Source: an uncultured Alistipes sp. (GTDB taxonomy: Bacteria; Bacteroidota; Bacteroidia; Bacteroidales; Rikenellaceae). From it: a DNA stretch of 64,000 nt. Below are positions 17,546 to 25,547 of the stretch, one piece after another. Location of the stretch: the NCBI RefSeq assembly GCF_963931675.1, contig NZ_OZ007039.1, positions 963,657-1,027,656 on the forward strand. The letters run 5' to 3'. The first letter of the stretch is position 1; every line of letters starts with the position of its first letter. Below the pieces are notes generated by a model. The model did not search any database. It was given only the letters and a program-made list of their open reading frames with translations, and had not been told where the DNA came from. The position numbers were made by a program, and so were the translations under genes.

Positions 17546-18212
17546 CATCATATCCTCGGTCCCCGAACTGATGACCTCGCCCCTGAACGAGTCGATCCTC
17601 CGCCGCGCCCAGGAGAAGGGTTTCGTAGAAATTGTCGTACACAATCTCCACGACTACGCGCACGACCGCCGCAAAACCACCGACGACTATCCCTTCGGCG
17701 GCGAGGCCGGCATGGTCATGAAGTGCGAGCCGGTCTTCGAACTCGTCGAAAAACTCCAGGCGGAGCGCTCCTACGACGAGATCATCTACACCTCGCCCGA
17801 CGGCGTGCGCTACGACCAGCACGAGGCAAACCGCCTCTCGACGCTCGAAAACATCATCATCCTCTGCGGGCACTACAAGGGCATCGACCACCGCATCCGC
17901 GAGCATCTCGTCACGCGCGAGATCTCGATCGGCGACTACGTCCTCACGGGCGGCGAACTGGCCGCCTGCATCATCGCCGATTCGGTCGTGCGGCTCATCC
18001 CCGGGGCGATCGGCGACGAGGCCTCGGCCCTGACGGACTCGTTCCAGGACAATCTGCTCGCACCGCCGGTCTACACCCGTCCGGCGGAGTTCCGCGGGTG
18101 GCGGGTTCCCGACGTGCTGCTGTCGGGCAACTTTGCCGAGATCGAGAAGTGGCAGGACGAGCAGGCCTTCGAGCGCACCCGACGACTGCGCCCCGATCTG
18201 CTCGAAAAATAG
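17535..18212 (+). CDS. trmD: tRNA (guanine(37)-N1)-methyltransferase
   Basis: A 225-residue SPOUT methyltransferase making m1G37 in tRNA, which prevents +1 frameshifting. Signature blocks [42 protein letters not shown] and LTDSF are all present. Unlike many bacteria it is not with rpsP-rimM-rplS; instead it ends a three-gene overlap chain (MBL, FkbM, TrmD). Confidence 0.97.
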   Translation: MRIDIISSVPELMTSPLNESILRRAQEKGFVEIVVHNLHDYAHDRRKTTDDYPFGGEAGMVMKCEPVFELVEKLQAERSYDEIIYTSPDGVRYDQHEANRLSTLENIIILCGHYKGIDHRIREHLVTREISIGDYVLTGGELAACIIADSVVRLIPGAIGDEASALTDSFQDNLLAPPVYTRPAEFRGWRVPDVLLSGNFAEIEKWQDEQAFERTRRLRPDLLEK

Positions 18213-18235
18213 GGGGGGGGAGCGTCCGGCGATGG

Positions 18236-18256
18236 ATTCCCGGTCAAGCCGGGAAT
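18236..18256. repeat. Small dispersed-type palindrome
   Basis: ATTCCCGG / CCGGGAAT arms around a TCAAG loop, in the 155-bp gap between trmD and lpxB. Similar palindromes occur as dispersed intergenic repeats in other genomes; one copy only was seen here. No T-run follows, so it is not a clear terminator. Confidence 0.5.
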
Positions 18257-18367
18257 GACGCAAAGCAAAACGGAAACGACATAAGATGCCCGAGAACAAC
18301 ATAAGGATGGCAGGAACAGCACAAGACAGAGCAGCAATGGCTTGGAAACATACGACATGAAAACCTT

Positions 18368-19504
18368 ATGAAATACTACCTTATTGCCGGGGAGCCTTCG
18401 GGCGACCTCCACGGCGCAAACCTTATCCGCGGCCTCCGGAAGGCCGACCCCGAAGCGCAGTTCCGCTTCTGGGGCGGTGACCTGATGGCCGACGCCGGCG
18501 GCAAGGCCAACCTGCGAAAGCACTACCGCGAAACGTCGTTCTTCGGTGTCGTCCAGGTCCTCCGCAACCTGGGCACCATCCGCCGCCAGATGCGCGAGTG
18601 TCAGGACGACATCGCGGCTTTCGCCCCCGACGTCGTGATCCTCGTCGACTACCCCGGATTCAACATGAAGATCGCACGCTGGGCTCACCAACGCGGTCTG
18701 CGCACCTTCTATTATATCGCCCCGAAGGTCTGGGCCTCGCGCGAAGGCCGCATCAAGGGCATTCGGCGTTACGTCGACCGGCTCTTCGTCATCTTTCCCT
18801 TCGAGTGCGACTACTTCCCGAAGCACGGGATCAAACCCATTTTCGAGGGGAATCCCCTGGTCGATGCCCTCGAAGCCCGGCGGGGAACGCTCCCCGCGCC
18901 GGAGGAGTTCCGGCGCCGGAACGGGCTCGACGGGCGTCCGGTCATCGCCCTGCTGGCCGGAAGCCGCCGCTCGGAGATCCGCAAGAACATGCCCCTCATG
19001 GCTCGGCTCGCGGAGCGCTTCCCCGGGCATCAGTTCGTCGTCGCCGGGGTGCCCTGGCTCGACCGCGCGCTCTACGAGGAGCACATCGCCGGAAGCCCGA
19101 TCCGTTTCGTCTGCAACCAGACCTACGAAACCCTCGCCGCGGCCGAAGCCGCCGTCGTGGCGTCGGGAACCGCCACGCTCGAAACCGCCCTGTTAGGGAT
19201 TCCCGAGGTGGTCGTATATCGGCTCGCGCCCCTCGAATACTACGGAATGCCGCTCGCCGTGCGATGCCCGTGGGTCTCGCTCGTCAACCTCAACCTCCGC
19301 CGCGAAGCCGTGGCCGAGGTGCTCCAGTCGAATCTCGACATCACGCGCGCCGAACGCGAACTGCGCGCCATCCTCCCCGGCGGCGAACGCCGCGAAAGGA
19401 TGCTCGCCGATTTCGAGGAGCTGCGCTCCGTCATCGGCGGCCCCGGGGCCAGCGACCGTTTCGCCGCACGCATGGTCGAACTGCTCAAAAAACACGAATC
19501 ATGA
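18368..19504 (+). CDS. lpxB: Lipid-A-disaccharide synthase
   Basis: A 378-residue GT19 glycosyltransferase joining UDP-2,3-diacylglucosamine and lipid X to form the lipid A disaccharide at the inner membrane. It starts MKYYLIAGEPSGDLHGANL, the diagnostic LpxB N terminus, and includes KVWASREGRIKGIRR and LLAGSRRSEIRKN. It overlaps the following FAH-family gene by 4 bp. Confidence 0.96.
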   Translation: MKYYLIAGEPSGDLHGANLIRGLRKADPEAQFRFWGGDLMADAGGKANLRKHYRETSFFGVVQVLRNLGTIRRQMRECQDDIAAFAPDVVILVDYPGFNMKIARWAHQRGLRTFYYIAPKVWASREGRIKGIRRYVDRLFVIFPFECDYFPKHGIKPIFEGNPLVDALEARRGTLPAPEEFRRRNGLDGRPVIALLAGSRRSEIRKNMPLMARLAERFPGHQFVVAGVPWLDRALYEEHIAGSPIRFVCNQTYETLAAAEAAVVASGTATLETALLGIPEVVVYRLAPLEYYGMPLAVRCPWVSLVNLNLRREAVAEVLQSNLDITRAERELRAILPGGERRERMLADFEELRSVIGGPGASDRFAARMVELLKKHES

Positions 19505-20133
19505 AGATCATCTGCATCGGACGCAACTACCGCGCCCACGCCGCCGAACTCCACCACGATACGGGGCTCGCAGAAAGCGGCGCGGAACCCGTCTGGTTCA
19601 TGAAGCCCGACACCGCACTGCTGCGCAACAACGATCCCTTCTACATCCCGCACTTCTCGCAGGAGGTGCATTACGAGTGTGAGCTGGTCGTGCGCATCAA
19701 CCGCGTCGGGCGGGCCATCTCCGAGCGCTTCGCGCACCGCTACTACGACGAGGTGGGGCTCGGAATCGACTTCACGGCCCGCGACCTCCAGCGGCAGGCC
19801 ATTGCCGAAGGGCTTCCCTGGGAGCGCGCGAAGGCCTTCGACCACTCGGCGGCCCTCTCGCCGCAGTTCCTCCCGCTGGCCGAGCTGGGCGGCGACGTGC
19901 AGAAACTCCGTTTCGCACTCGACATCAACGGAGAACGCCGTCAGACGGGCGATGCCGCCGAAATGATCTTCGGCGTCGACCGCCTGATTGCCGCCGTCTC
20001 GCAGTATGTCACCCTCCGCATGGGCGACCTGCTCTTCACCGGAACCCCCGCCGGTGTCGGGCCTGTCCGCCCCGGCGACAACCTCCGCGCCTCGCTCGAA
20101 GGACACGAACTGCTCAACTTCGACATCCGATAA
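19501..20133 (+). CDS. Fumarylacetoacetate hydrolase-family protein
   Basis: A 210-residue FAH-fold hydrolase/decarboxylase. Metal ligands and active-site blocks typical of the family are visible: GRNYRAHAAEL, the acidic pair in YECELVVRI, GIDFTARDLQ and FTGTPAGVGPV. Small homologues (YcgM type) are acylpyruvases or oxaloacetate decarboxylases; Bacteroidota versions are uncharacterised. Translationally coupled to lpxB by an ATGA overlap. Confidence 0.9.
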   Translation: MKIICIGRNYRAHAAELHHDTGLAESGAEPVWFMKPDTALLRNNDPFYIPHFSQEVHYECELVVRINRVGRAISERFAHRYYDEVGLGIDFTARDLQRQAIAEGLPWERAKAFDHSAALSPQFLPLAELGGDVQKLRFALDINGERRQTGDAAEMIFGVDRLIAAVSQYVTLRMGDLLFTGTPAGVGPVRPGDNLRASLEGHELLNFDIR

Positions 20134-20210
20134 CCAGAAGGAGGAATCGGCAATCCGACAGGATGCCCGGTCCTCCCCGAAAAACGAAACAATCCACACT
20201 GTTCCGAAAC

Positions 20211-20807
20211 ATGTTGCTGCACGAAAAACTCAAAGACTACCGGCTGTTGCTGGCCTCGCAGTCGCCCCGCCGCCGGGAGCTTATCGCCGGGTGCGGGCTC
20301 CCCTATGAACTGGCCCCGAAATACGACTGCGAAGAGTGGTATCCCGCAGAAATGGCCGCCGAAGAGGTCCCCGTCTACCTCTCGCAACTCAAAAGCAAGG
20401 TCTATCCCGGAGCGCTCGCCCCGAACGACATCCTGCTGACGGCCGACACCGTCGTGGTCCTCAACGGCGAGGTCCTCGGGAAACCCCGCGACCGCGAGGA
20501 TGCCGTCGAGATGCTCCACCGGCTCTCCGGACACCGGCACACGGTCGTCTCCGGCATCACCTTCCGGACAACGGAGCGGATGCACTCCTTCGAGGCCCGG
20601 ACGAGCGTCTGGTTCCGCACGCTGACCGACGAGGAGACCGCCTACTACGTCGACACCTTCCGCCCCTTCGACAAGGCCGGAGCCTACGGCATCCAGGAGT
20701 GGATCGGATACGCCGCCATCCAGCGCATCGAAGGATCCTTCTACAACGTCATGGGACTCCCCATTCAGAAACTGTACACCGAACTGGACAAATTCCTTAC
20801 ACGATGA
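20211..20807 (+). CDS. maf: Maf-family nucleoside triphosphate pyrophosphatase
   Basis: A 198-residue Maf/YhdE-type pyrophosphatase that hydrolyses dTTP/UTP or modified pyrimidine nucleotides. Motifs LLASQSPRRREL, ILLTADTVV, LGKPRD and FDKAGAYGIQ are present. The start at 20211 was chosen because the 16 residues before it are unlike the family. Its stop overlaps the next start (ATGA). Confidence 0.94.
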   Translation: MLLHEKLKDYRLLLASQSPRRRELIAGCGLPYELAPKYDCEEWYPAEMAAEEVPVYLSQLKSKVYPGALAPNDILLTADTVVVLNGEVLGKPRDREDAVEMLHRLSGHRHTVVSGITFRTTERMHSFEARTSVWFRTLTDEETAYYVDTFRPFDKAGAYGIQEWIGYAAIQRIEGSFYNVMGLPIQKLYTELDKFLTR

Positions 20808-22777
20808 AAAAACAGACCCTGCTGACCCTTTTCGCCCTCCTCTGCCTCTGGCCCGCCGCCGCGGACGAGGGCATGTGGCTCCCGAGCCTCATCTCCGAAC
20901 GCATCGACGACATGCGTGCCAAAGGTTTCCGCCTCACGGCTGAAGATATCTATTCGATCAACCGCGCCTCGATGAAGGATGCCGTGGTGCTCTTCGGAGG
21001 AGGCTGCACCGGAGAACTCGTCTCCGCGGAAGGGCTGCTGCTGACGAACCACCACTGCGGTTACGACGCCATCCAGCGCCATTCGACCGTCGAGCACGAC
21101 TATCTCACCCACGGTTTCTGGGCCCGCTCGCGCACCGAAGAGCTCCCGAACAAGGGTCTCAACGTCCGCTTCCTGGTCCGCATGGAGGAGGTCACCGACC
21201 GCATCGCCGCCGGCGAGAGCCCCGCAGAGATCATCGCACGCGCCGAGGCCGAAGGCATCGGGTACAAGGCCGCCATCGAACAGATGTACTACGGCGACCA
21301 GCAGTTCCTCTTCATTTACGAACAGTTCGACGACGTGCGGCTGGTTGCTGCGCCGCCCTCGTCGATCGGCAAATTCGGCGGAGACACCGACAACTGGATC
21401 TGGCCCCGCCACACGGGCGACTTCTCGATCTTCCGCATCTATGCGTCGAAGGAGAACAAACCCGCGGCCTACTCGCCCGACAATGTCCCCTACCGTCCGA
21501 AGAAGCACTTCACGATCTCGACCCGGGGATTCCGCGAGGGCGACTTCACGATGATCTACGGATTCCCGGGCAATACCCAGGAGTATATCCTCTCGGATGC
21601 CGCAGCCTACATCGCCGAACGCTCCGATCCGGCCAAGATCGCCATCCGCGACGGACGCCTCGACATCATCACCCGCGCCCAGGAGAGCGACCCCGCACTG
21701 CGCATCCACTACGCCGCCAAACACGCCTCGATCGCCAATGCCTGGAAAAAGTGGCAGGGCGAGGTGTTGGGGCTGAACCGGATGAAGACCATCGCCGCCA
21801 AGCAGGAGCAGGAACAGGCCTTTGCCCGCGAAAATCCCCGCGGGGCGGAGCTTCTGCGCGAAATGAAGGCCGAATACCGCCGGATCACAGATCCCTACTT
21901 CGCCCGCGAAATCATCGCCGAGACCCTCCGCGCCCTGCCTGCGAAATACTCGGCCGAAGAGCGTGCCGAAGCCGTATTCCCGGCCCGGCGGGAGACCGAG
22001 CGATCGCTGTTCCGCTGGCTCTTCGGGGAGTATGCCCGGCGTTGTCCGGCAGAGTACCAGGTTCCGGCATTCCTCGACGGTGTGGCCGCAAACGGCTCGC
22101 CCGAAGCCTTCGCCGAGAAGGTGTTCGAGGAGGTGTGGGCCGGTGGCGAAACGCCCCTCTCCGACTCGCTGCGAAGCGGTTCGAAGCGGATGCTCGACCA
22201 CATCACATGGCTGTTGGGGACAGACCGGCTGCGCAACCTCACGAGCAAACGGCTCAACACACTTTACCGGGAGTATGTCCATGAATTGCGGCGGACGTGG
22301 CCCGAACATCCTTACTATCCCGATGCGAATCTGACGCTGCGGGTGGCCTACGGCGCAATCGCCGGTTACGAATATGCCGACGGCGAATACCACAAACCGC
22401 AGACGACCCTCGACGGCATCATCGCCAAGGACAATCCCGAGATTTACGACTACGACATCCCGCAATCGCTGCGCGACCTCTATGCTTCGAAGGAGTACGG
22501 GCGCTGGGGTGTGGAGATCGACGGACGCCGCACGGTGCCGGTCTGCTTCCTCGCGTCGAACCACACCACGGGCGGGAACTCCGGATCGCCGGTCCTGAAT
22601 GCCGACGGCGAGTTGATCGGCATCAATTTCGACCGCACGTGGCGCTCGACGATGAGCGACATTGCCTTCGACCCTTCGATCTGCCGCAACATCGCCGTGG
22701 ATATCCGCTACGTATTGTTCGTGGTGGATCGCATCGGCGGGGCCGGGTATCTGCTCAAGGAGATGCGGATCAAATAG
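20804..22777 (+). CDS. S46-family dipeptidyl peptidase (DPP7/DPP11 type)
   Basis: A 657-residue periplasmic serine exopeptidase that releases dipeptides from oligopeptide N termini. After a signal peptide (MKKQTLLTLFALLCLWPAAA) the chymotrypsin-like fold carries the catalytic histidine in TNHHCGYDAIQ and serine in GGNSGSPVLN; the helical domain lies between. Family members are ~700 residues, so this is slightly short but complete. S46 enzymes are key to amino-acid acquisition in asaccharolytic Bacteroidota; DPP7 versus DPP11 specificity was not decided. Confidence 0.93.
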   Translation: MKKQTLLTLFALLCLWPAAADEGMWLPSLISERIDDMRAKGFRLTAEDIYSINRASMKDAVVLFGGGCTGELVSAEGLLLTNHHCGYDAIQRHSTVEHDYLTHGFWARSRTEELPNKGLNVRFLVRMEEVTDRIAAGESPAEIIARAEAEGIGYKAAIEQMYYGDQQFLFIYEQFDDVRLVAAPPSSIGKFGGDTDNWIWPRHTGDFSIFRIYASKENKPAAYSPDNVPYRPKKHFTISTRGFREGDFTMIYGFPGNTQEYILSDAAAYIAERSDPAKIAIRDGRLDIITRAQESDPALRIHYAAKHASIANAWKKWQGEVLGLNRMKTIAAKQEQEQAFARENPRGAELLREMKAEYRRITDPYFAREIIAETLRALPAKYSAEERAEAVFPARRETERSLFRWLFGEYARRCPAEYQVPAFLDGVAANGSPEAFAEKVFEEVWAGGETPLSDSLRSGSKRMLDHITWLLGTDRLRNLTSKRLNTLYREYVHELRRTWPEHPYYPDANLTLRVAYGAIAGYEYADGEYHKPQTTLDGIIAKDNPEIYDYDIPQSLRDLYASKEYGRWGVEIDGRRTVPVCFLASNHTTGGNSGSPVLNADGELIGINFDRTWRSTMSDIAFDPSICRNIAVDIRYVLFVVDRIGGAGYLLKEMRIK

Positions 22778-22968
22778 ACCTCCGCAGCCATTGTCTGAAG
22801 CGGGGCGCGTTTCCGGAAGCTACAAAGCGCGGGGATGCGCCCGTTTCCACGAAAGGGCCGGAGAGCTCCGGAGAGTTTGCGGAAAGGGCATTCCGCCCGG
22901 GTTTGCCCGGATCTCTTCTGCCAGGAATCTCCGAATCCGGAAAAAATCGGAGTTTTCCCGGGAAAAAT

Positions 22969-22999
22969 TTTGCAAATCGTAAAATAGTGTCTATATTTG
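22969..22999 (+). promoter_or_regulatory. Promoter of tRNA-Leu
   Basis: TTTG (22969-22972), 19-bp spacer, TATATTTG (22992-22999): a consensus Bacteroidota promoter 30 bp before the mature tRNA. The remaining 22778-22968 interval shows only GC-rich hairpins and no gene. Confidence 0.75.
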
Positions 23000-23029
23000 C
23001 AGGCCCGGAAGATATTCGGGGCGTGCAAT

Positions 23030-23118
23030 GCCCAGGTGGTGAAATTGGTAGACACGCTACTTTGAGGGGGTAGTGAACAATTGCGTTCGTGCAAGTTCGA
23101 GTCTTGTCCTGGGCACCA
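23030..23118 (+). tRNA. tRNA-Leu (GAG)
   Basis: Class II tRNA: acceptor GCCCAGG pairs with CCTGGGC, discriminator A and an encoded CCA. The D arm contains the usual AAATTGGTAGAC, the anticodon loop TTGAGGG gives anticodon GAG (leucine CUC/CUU), a long variable arm follows, and the T arm has GTTCGAGTC. Its last 13 acceptor-side bases are repeated downstream at 31151 and (12 bases) 55987, so it is the integration site of the mobile elements that follow. Confidence 0.95.
23104..23116 (+). repeat. Attachment core in tRNA-Leu (left end)
   Basis: TTGTCCTGGGCAC inside the tRNA acceptor/T-arm end; identical 13-mer at 31151-31163, 12 of it at 55987-55998. Confidence 0.8.
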
Positions 23119-23124
23119 AAGAAG

Positions 23125-23162
23125 AAAATCGCAGCTGACAATCAATCAGTTGCGATTTTTTA
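23125..23162 (+). terminator. Terminator after tRNA-Leu, supplied by element 1
   Basis: Stem AAAATCGCAGCTGA / TCAGTTGCGATTTT (one G-T pair) with a 7-nt loop and a T-run. It lies inside element 1, so the element provides the tRNA with a new terminator on integration. Confidence 0.8.
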
Positions 23163-23180
23163 TTCCTGCCCTGCGCCACA

Positions 23181-23190
23181 TTTGCACCAC
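23181..23190 (+). repeat. Arm-type site of integrase 1, left end
   Basis: TTTGCACCAC; its exact inverse is at 30981-30990 and a 9-base copy at 31000-31008, just upstream of the element 1 integrase. Paired occurrence near both ends is what integrase arm sites look like. Confidence 0.55.
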
Positions 23191-23361
23191 TCACGCCACA
23201 CCCAACACCAGCATAACCAAACAACAAGAGTACGGGAATCCGTTCTTCGCACGCGCGCGTAAGGATGTCATAAAACTCGCGCCCGTTTCCTCTCTTGACT
23301 ACGAACAAACGACCGGAGCCCGTTGAGGATCCCGGTCGCCAAAAGGTTTACCGTTCTTGCG

Positions 23362-23541
23362 TCAGTTGTCGAAAGTGTAGCATCTGTTCACCACAGGGTC
23401 GAACGTCGAAAATTCGCCGTCCCTCGCCCACTCCCGGAGAGTATATCGGCCCCTCGGCAAATACCGGGCCCGCCGGATGGCCTCGGCCTCCGTGGAGAAC
23501 TGCCCCAGCGTGTAGCCGTCGATGGTGAGTTCGTAGATCAT
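23362..23541 (-). CDS. Small hypothetical protein (59 aa)
   Basis: A 59-codon frame starting MIYELTIDGYTLGQFSTEAE and ending CYTFDN. It is charged, soluble, with a plausible beta-alpha start and an Arg-rich middle. No family recognised. It is 3 bp downstream of the next minus-strand gene with coding-like composition, which argues that it is real and part of that operon in element 1. Confidence 0.55.
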   Translation of the reverse strand: MIYELTIDGYTLGQFSTEAEAIRRARYLPRGRYTLREWARDGEFSTFDPVVNRCYTFDN

Positions 23542-23544
23542 GGC

Positions 23545-23760
23545 TTATATCTTCTCAAAAAACCGAATCCGGAACTTGTTGAGGCGCTCGATCATCCATT
23601 TCTCCCGATCGGGCACAACCGGGTATCTGCTCGGATCCACATAGTCCCGACAAATACGCATAAGGGTGATAAAGGCGATTTCATCGAGCCCCATTCCCTG
23701 TTGGGTATTCTTGGCAATCTCCAACAGTTGGCCGATCTGCTTTGCTGTTAACTCTTTCAT
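23545..23760 (-). CDS. Small hypothetical protein of element 1 (71 aa)
   Basis: A 71-residue soluble, helical-looking protein (MKELTAKQIGQLLEIAKNTQ...). No family recognised. It is separated by only 3 bp from each neighbour (23541 downstream, 23764 upstream), so belongs to a short operon of accessory genes. Confidence 0.6.
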   Translation of the reverse strand: MKELTAKQIGQLLEIAKNTQQGMGLDEIAFITLMRICRDYVDPSRYPVVPDREKWMIERLNKFRIRFFEKI

Positions 23761-23763
23761 GAC

Positions 23764-24093
23764 TCAATATACTGTTATAAGGTTTTCCACTTTGAACGAC
23801 CGCCAACCGGCAGCCTCGATGTCGTAATACTTGACCGTGCGACCATCGTCCGGACGTCCGGTGCCCCTGATCGTGGCCGCGATGTCCCGCAACGTTCCGC
23901 AGGCCCGGCGCAGCGTGCCGTCGGCCTTTTCGTAGGCAAACCGAACGATACCGGCCCGCATCCGAAGGGTAAGACGGTAAAGGCTCCACGCCGTCGAAAG
24001 ACATACGGAAAAGGTTTTGCCCGTTATGCGGAACAGCGCCCAGGCACGACGCATGATGTCCGATAAATCGTTTCGTTTCATGGTTATTTTCAT
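23764..24093 (-). CDS. SH3-barrel / DUF2693-like small protein
   Basis: A 109-residue protein resembling the short DUF2693-like proteins common on Bacteroidota plasmids, phages and conjugative elements. An N-terminal helical part (LSDIMRRAWALFRITGKTFS) is followed by a beta-rich part with the typical RRACGTLRDI, IRGTGRPDD and YYDIEAAGWRSFKVENL blocks. Function unknown; a nucleic-acid or protein binding barrel is inferred. A second ATG four codons in is equally likely as the start. Confidence 0.7.
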   Translation of the reverse strand: MKITMKRNDLSDIMRRAWALFRITGKTFSVCLSTAWSLYRLTLRMRAGIVRFAYEKADGTLRRACGTLRDIAATIRGTGRPDDGRTVKYYDIEAAGWRSFKVENLITVY

Positions 24094-24109
24094 TTGGGGC
24101 TCTCTGTGA

Positions 24110-24135
24110 CCCCGGCGGCCGGATTACCGCCGGGG
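24110..24135. other. GC-rich hairpin
   Basis: CCCCGGCGG / CCGCCGGGG arms with an 8-nt loop between two minus-strand genes. No T-run; perhaps an mRNA processing or stability hairpin. Confidence 0.4.
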
Positions 24136-24194
24136 GCTTCGTCGCGTGGTGTGACAGCACCTATCCGAGGAAGGTAAGAGAGCCGATTTATTTG

Positions 24195-24488
24195 TTAGTT
24201 CAACAGCACCTGCAAAGCGTCGGCAAGTTCGGGATATTCGTTGCCCTCTTCATCCCATACGGCCTCGACGGTCGTCTGCTCGCTGACCAGTTCGGGGACC
24301 ATTTCCCACATCCCGCAGTAGCAGTCACCGCCCCGGACGGCACGATATTCGGCCTCGTAGTTGACAAAGGCAATATATCCGTTGTGGATGATCTCGAAAC
24401 CTTCGCTTTCGCCGTCGCATCTGAAGGTGACGTAATCGGCGATCTGCTTGGCGAAGTGCTGAATCTCGGTACGGGTGGCGGGTGTCAT
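24195..24488 (-). CDS. Hypothetical acidic protein of element 1
   Basis: A 97-residue acidic soluble protein (MTPATRTEIQHFAKQIADYV...) with no family I recognise. Upstream in-frame ATGs at 24518 and 24500 exist, but the -7 box lies at 24521-24528, so transcription starts near 24514 and the first of them would be untranscribed; the ATG at 24488 mirrors the spacing of the divergent repressor gene to its operator. Divergent from the repressor and sharing a 16-bp inverted repeat with it, so likely under its control. Confidence 0.55.
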   Translation of the reverse strand: MTPATRTEIQHFAKQIADYVTFRCDGESEGFEIIHNGYIAFVNYEAEYRAVRGGDCYCGMWEMVPELVSEQTTVEAVWDEEGNEYPELADALQVLLN

Positions 24489-24491
24489 GGT

Positions 24492-24507
24492 TGTAAACAT
24501 TTTGTTT
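24492..24507 (-). promoter_or_regulatory. Putative repressor operator O1
   Basis: Contains the palindrome AAACA-TTT-TGTTT, and as a 16-mer is the exact inverse of 24627-24642. It covers the transcription/translation start region of the minus-strand gene. Confidence 0.6.
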
Positions 24508-24520
24508 TCTTTTGACAATG

Positions 24521-24552
24521 CAAAGTAAACAATAATTATTCATACTTGCAAA
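24521..24552 (-). promoter_or_regulatory. Divergent promoter, minus strand
   Basis: TTTG (24552-24549), 20-bp spacer, TTACTTTG (24528-24521), one base off the -7 consensus. Drives the 24195-24488 gene. Confidence 0.5.
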
Positions 24553-24587
24553 TATTTTGACAACTTTTTATTATCACTAAATATAAT

Positions 24588-24619
24588 TTTGCAAACAACA
24601 AGTTTAATTCATATATTTG
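24588..24619 (+). promoter_or_regulatory. Divergent promoter, plus strand (repressor)
   Basis: TTTG (24588-24591), 20-bp spacer, TATATTTG (24612-24619). Consensus match; start of transcription falls at the edge of operator O2. Confidence 0.7.
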
Positions 24620-24626
24620 TCTCCAC

Positions 24627-24642
24627 AAACAAAATGTTTACA
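24627..24642 (+). promoter_or_regulatory. Putative repressor operator O2
   Basis: AAACA-AAA-TGTTT followed by ACA, three bases before the repressor ATG. Inverse of O1, so the divergent promoter pair is bracketed symmetrically. Confidence 0.6.
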
Positions 24643-24644
24643 TT

Positions 24645-24896
24645 ATGGATAATGAGTTCAGAATAGCGGAAATCCTCAAAGAACGAGGCATGACGCAGAC
24701 AGATTTAGCAGGACAAATAGGTATTTCCCGTGTTGGTTTATCAAAAGCAATCAATGGGAACACAACAATAACCACGCTCCGCAAGATTGCCGCTGCCCTG
24801 GGGGTAACGGTTCCGGAGCTGTTCGCCCCGCAGCCGACGGACACGATCACCTGCCCGCATTGCGGCAAGCCGATCAGAATAGAGAAGGGAGAATAA
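24645..24896 (+). CDS. Cro/CI-type (XRE) repressor with zinc-ribbon tail
   Basis: An 83-residue DNA-binding protein: XRE helix-turn-helix (residues ~5-60, RGMTQTDLAGQIGISRVGLSK) and a short C-terminal CPHCGKPI knuckle that needs a second metal site, perhaps by dimerisation. It probably represses the divergent promoters between 24488 and 24645 via the AAACAnnnTGTTT palindromes. Followed 19 bp later by the ORF6N gene. This is the likely lysogeny-type regulator of element 1; binding is inferred from position only. Confidence 0.85.
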   Translation: MDNEFRIAEILKERGMTQTDLAGQIGISRVGLSKAINGNTTITTLRKIAAALGVTVPELFAPQPTDTITCPHCGKPIRIEKGE

Positions 24897-24915
24897 CCTC
24901 AACCACACCGACGCT

Positions 24916-25497
24916 ATGGAACTGCAAACCATCCAAAGCAAGATTTACGAAATACGGGGTCAGCGCGTCATGCTAGACCGAGATTTGGCCGAGTTGTACC
25001 AAGTTACAACGAGCGCACTGAACCAGGCCGTAAAACGAAACATAAAACGATTTCCGCCCGACTTCATGTTTCAGCTTACCCATCAGGAATTTGCAAACTT
25101 GAAATCACAAATTGTGACATCAAGTTGGGGCGGAGTTCGTAAAATGCCCTATGCCTTTACGGAGCAGGGCGTAGCAATGTTGTCCGGATTGCTAAACAGC
25201 GACATTGCCATAAACGCAAATATCGCCATTATGCGGGCATTCGTGGCGATGCGCAACTACATAACTACAACCACACAGATAACGGCAGAATTGGCCGAAA
25301 TTAGGGCAAAGTTGGCATTGTTGGAGCGAGCCGATGAAGACAATGCCGAGGCCGTGAATGATCTGTCGGAGGATATGCGCCGGGAACTCGACAACATCTA
25401 CCAGGCAATCGCCGCCCTGTCGGTCAAAACTCCGTCCATTGACACACCCCGCAGGCCGATCGGATACAAACAGACACCCCCGGAAGAGACGAAATAG
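24916..25497 (+). CDS. ORF6N-domain protein (phage antirepressor-like)
   Basis: A 193-residue protein with an N-terminal ORF6N domain (residues ~5-90: IYEIRGQRVMLDRDLAELYQV, FTEQGVAMLSG) and a coiled-coil-like C-terminal half. ORF6N proteins are phage-derived DNA-binding proteins often acting as antirepressors. Co-directional with the repressor and probably co-transcribed, which fits a repressor/antirepressor pair. Closest alternatives on bacterial chromosomes are orphan ORF6N proteins of unknown role. Confidence 0.88.
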   Translation: MELQTIQSKIYEIRGQRVMLDRDLAELYQVTTSALNQAVKRNIKRFPPDFMFQLTHQEFANLKSQIVTSSWGGVRKMPYAFTEQGVAMLSGLLNSDIAINANIAIMRAFVAMRNYITTTTQITAELAEIRAKLALLERADEDNAEAVNDLSEDMRRELDNIYQAIAALSVKTPSIDTPRRPIGYKQTPPEETK

Positions 25498-25518
25498 CAA
25501 TCGCACCGGCAAACAAGA

Positions 25519-25546
25519 ACAGCCACCCGTCGAGGTGGCTGTCTCT
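25519..25546. terminator. Bidirectional terminator-like hairpin
   Basis: ACAGCCACC / GGTGGCTGT arms with a CGTCGA loop between convergent genes. The trailing T content is weak, but position fits termination of ORF6N and of the packaging-like gene. Confidence 0.5.
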
Positions 25547-25547
25547 G

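Noticed and set aside
23057..23308. Minus-strand 83-aa frame across the tRNA (contains TRLELARTQLF)
   Set aside because: It is the antisense translation of tRNA-Leu, a common false gene; it also runs through the element 1 terminator.
24501..24518. Upstream start of the 24195 gene at 24518
   Set aside because: Lies at the promoter -7 box, before the inferred transcription start.
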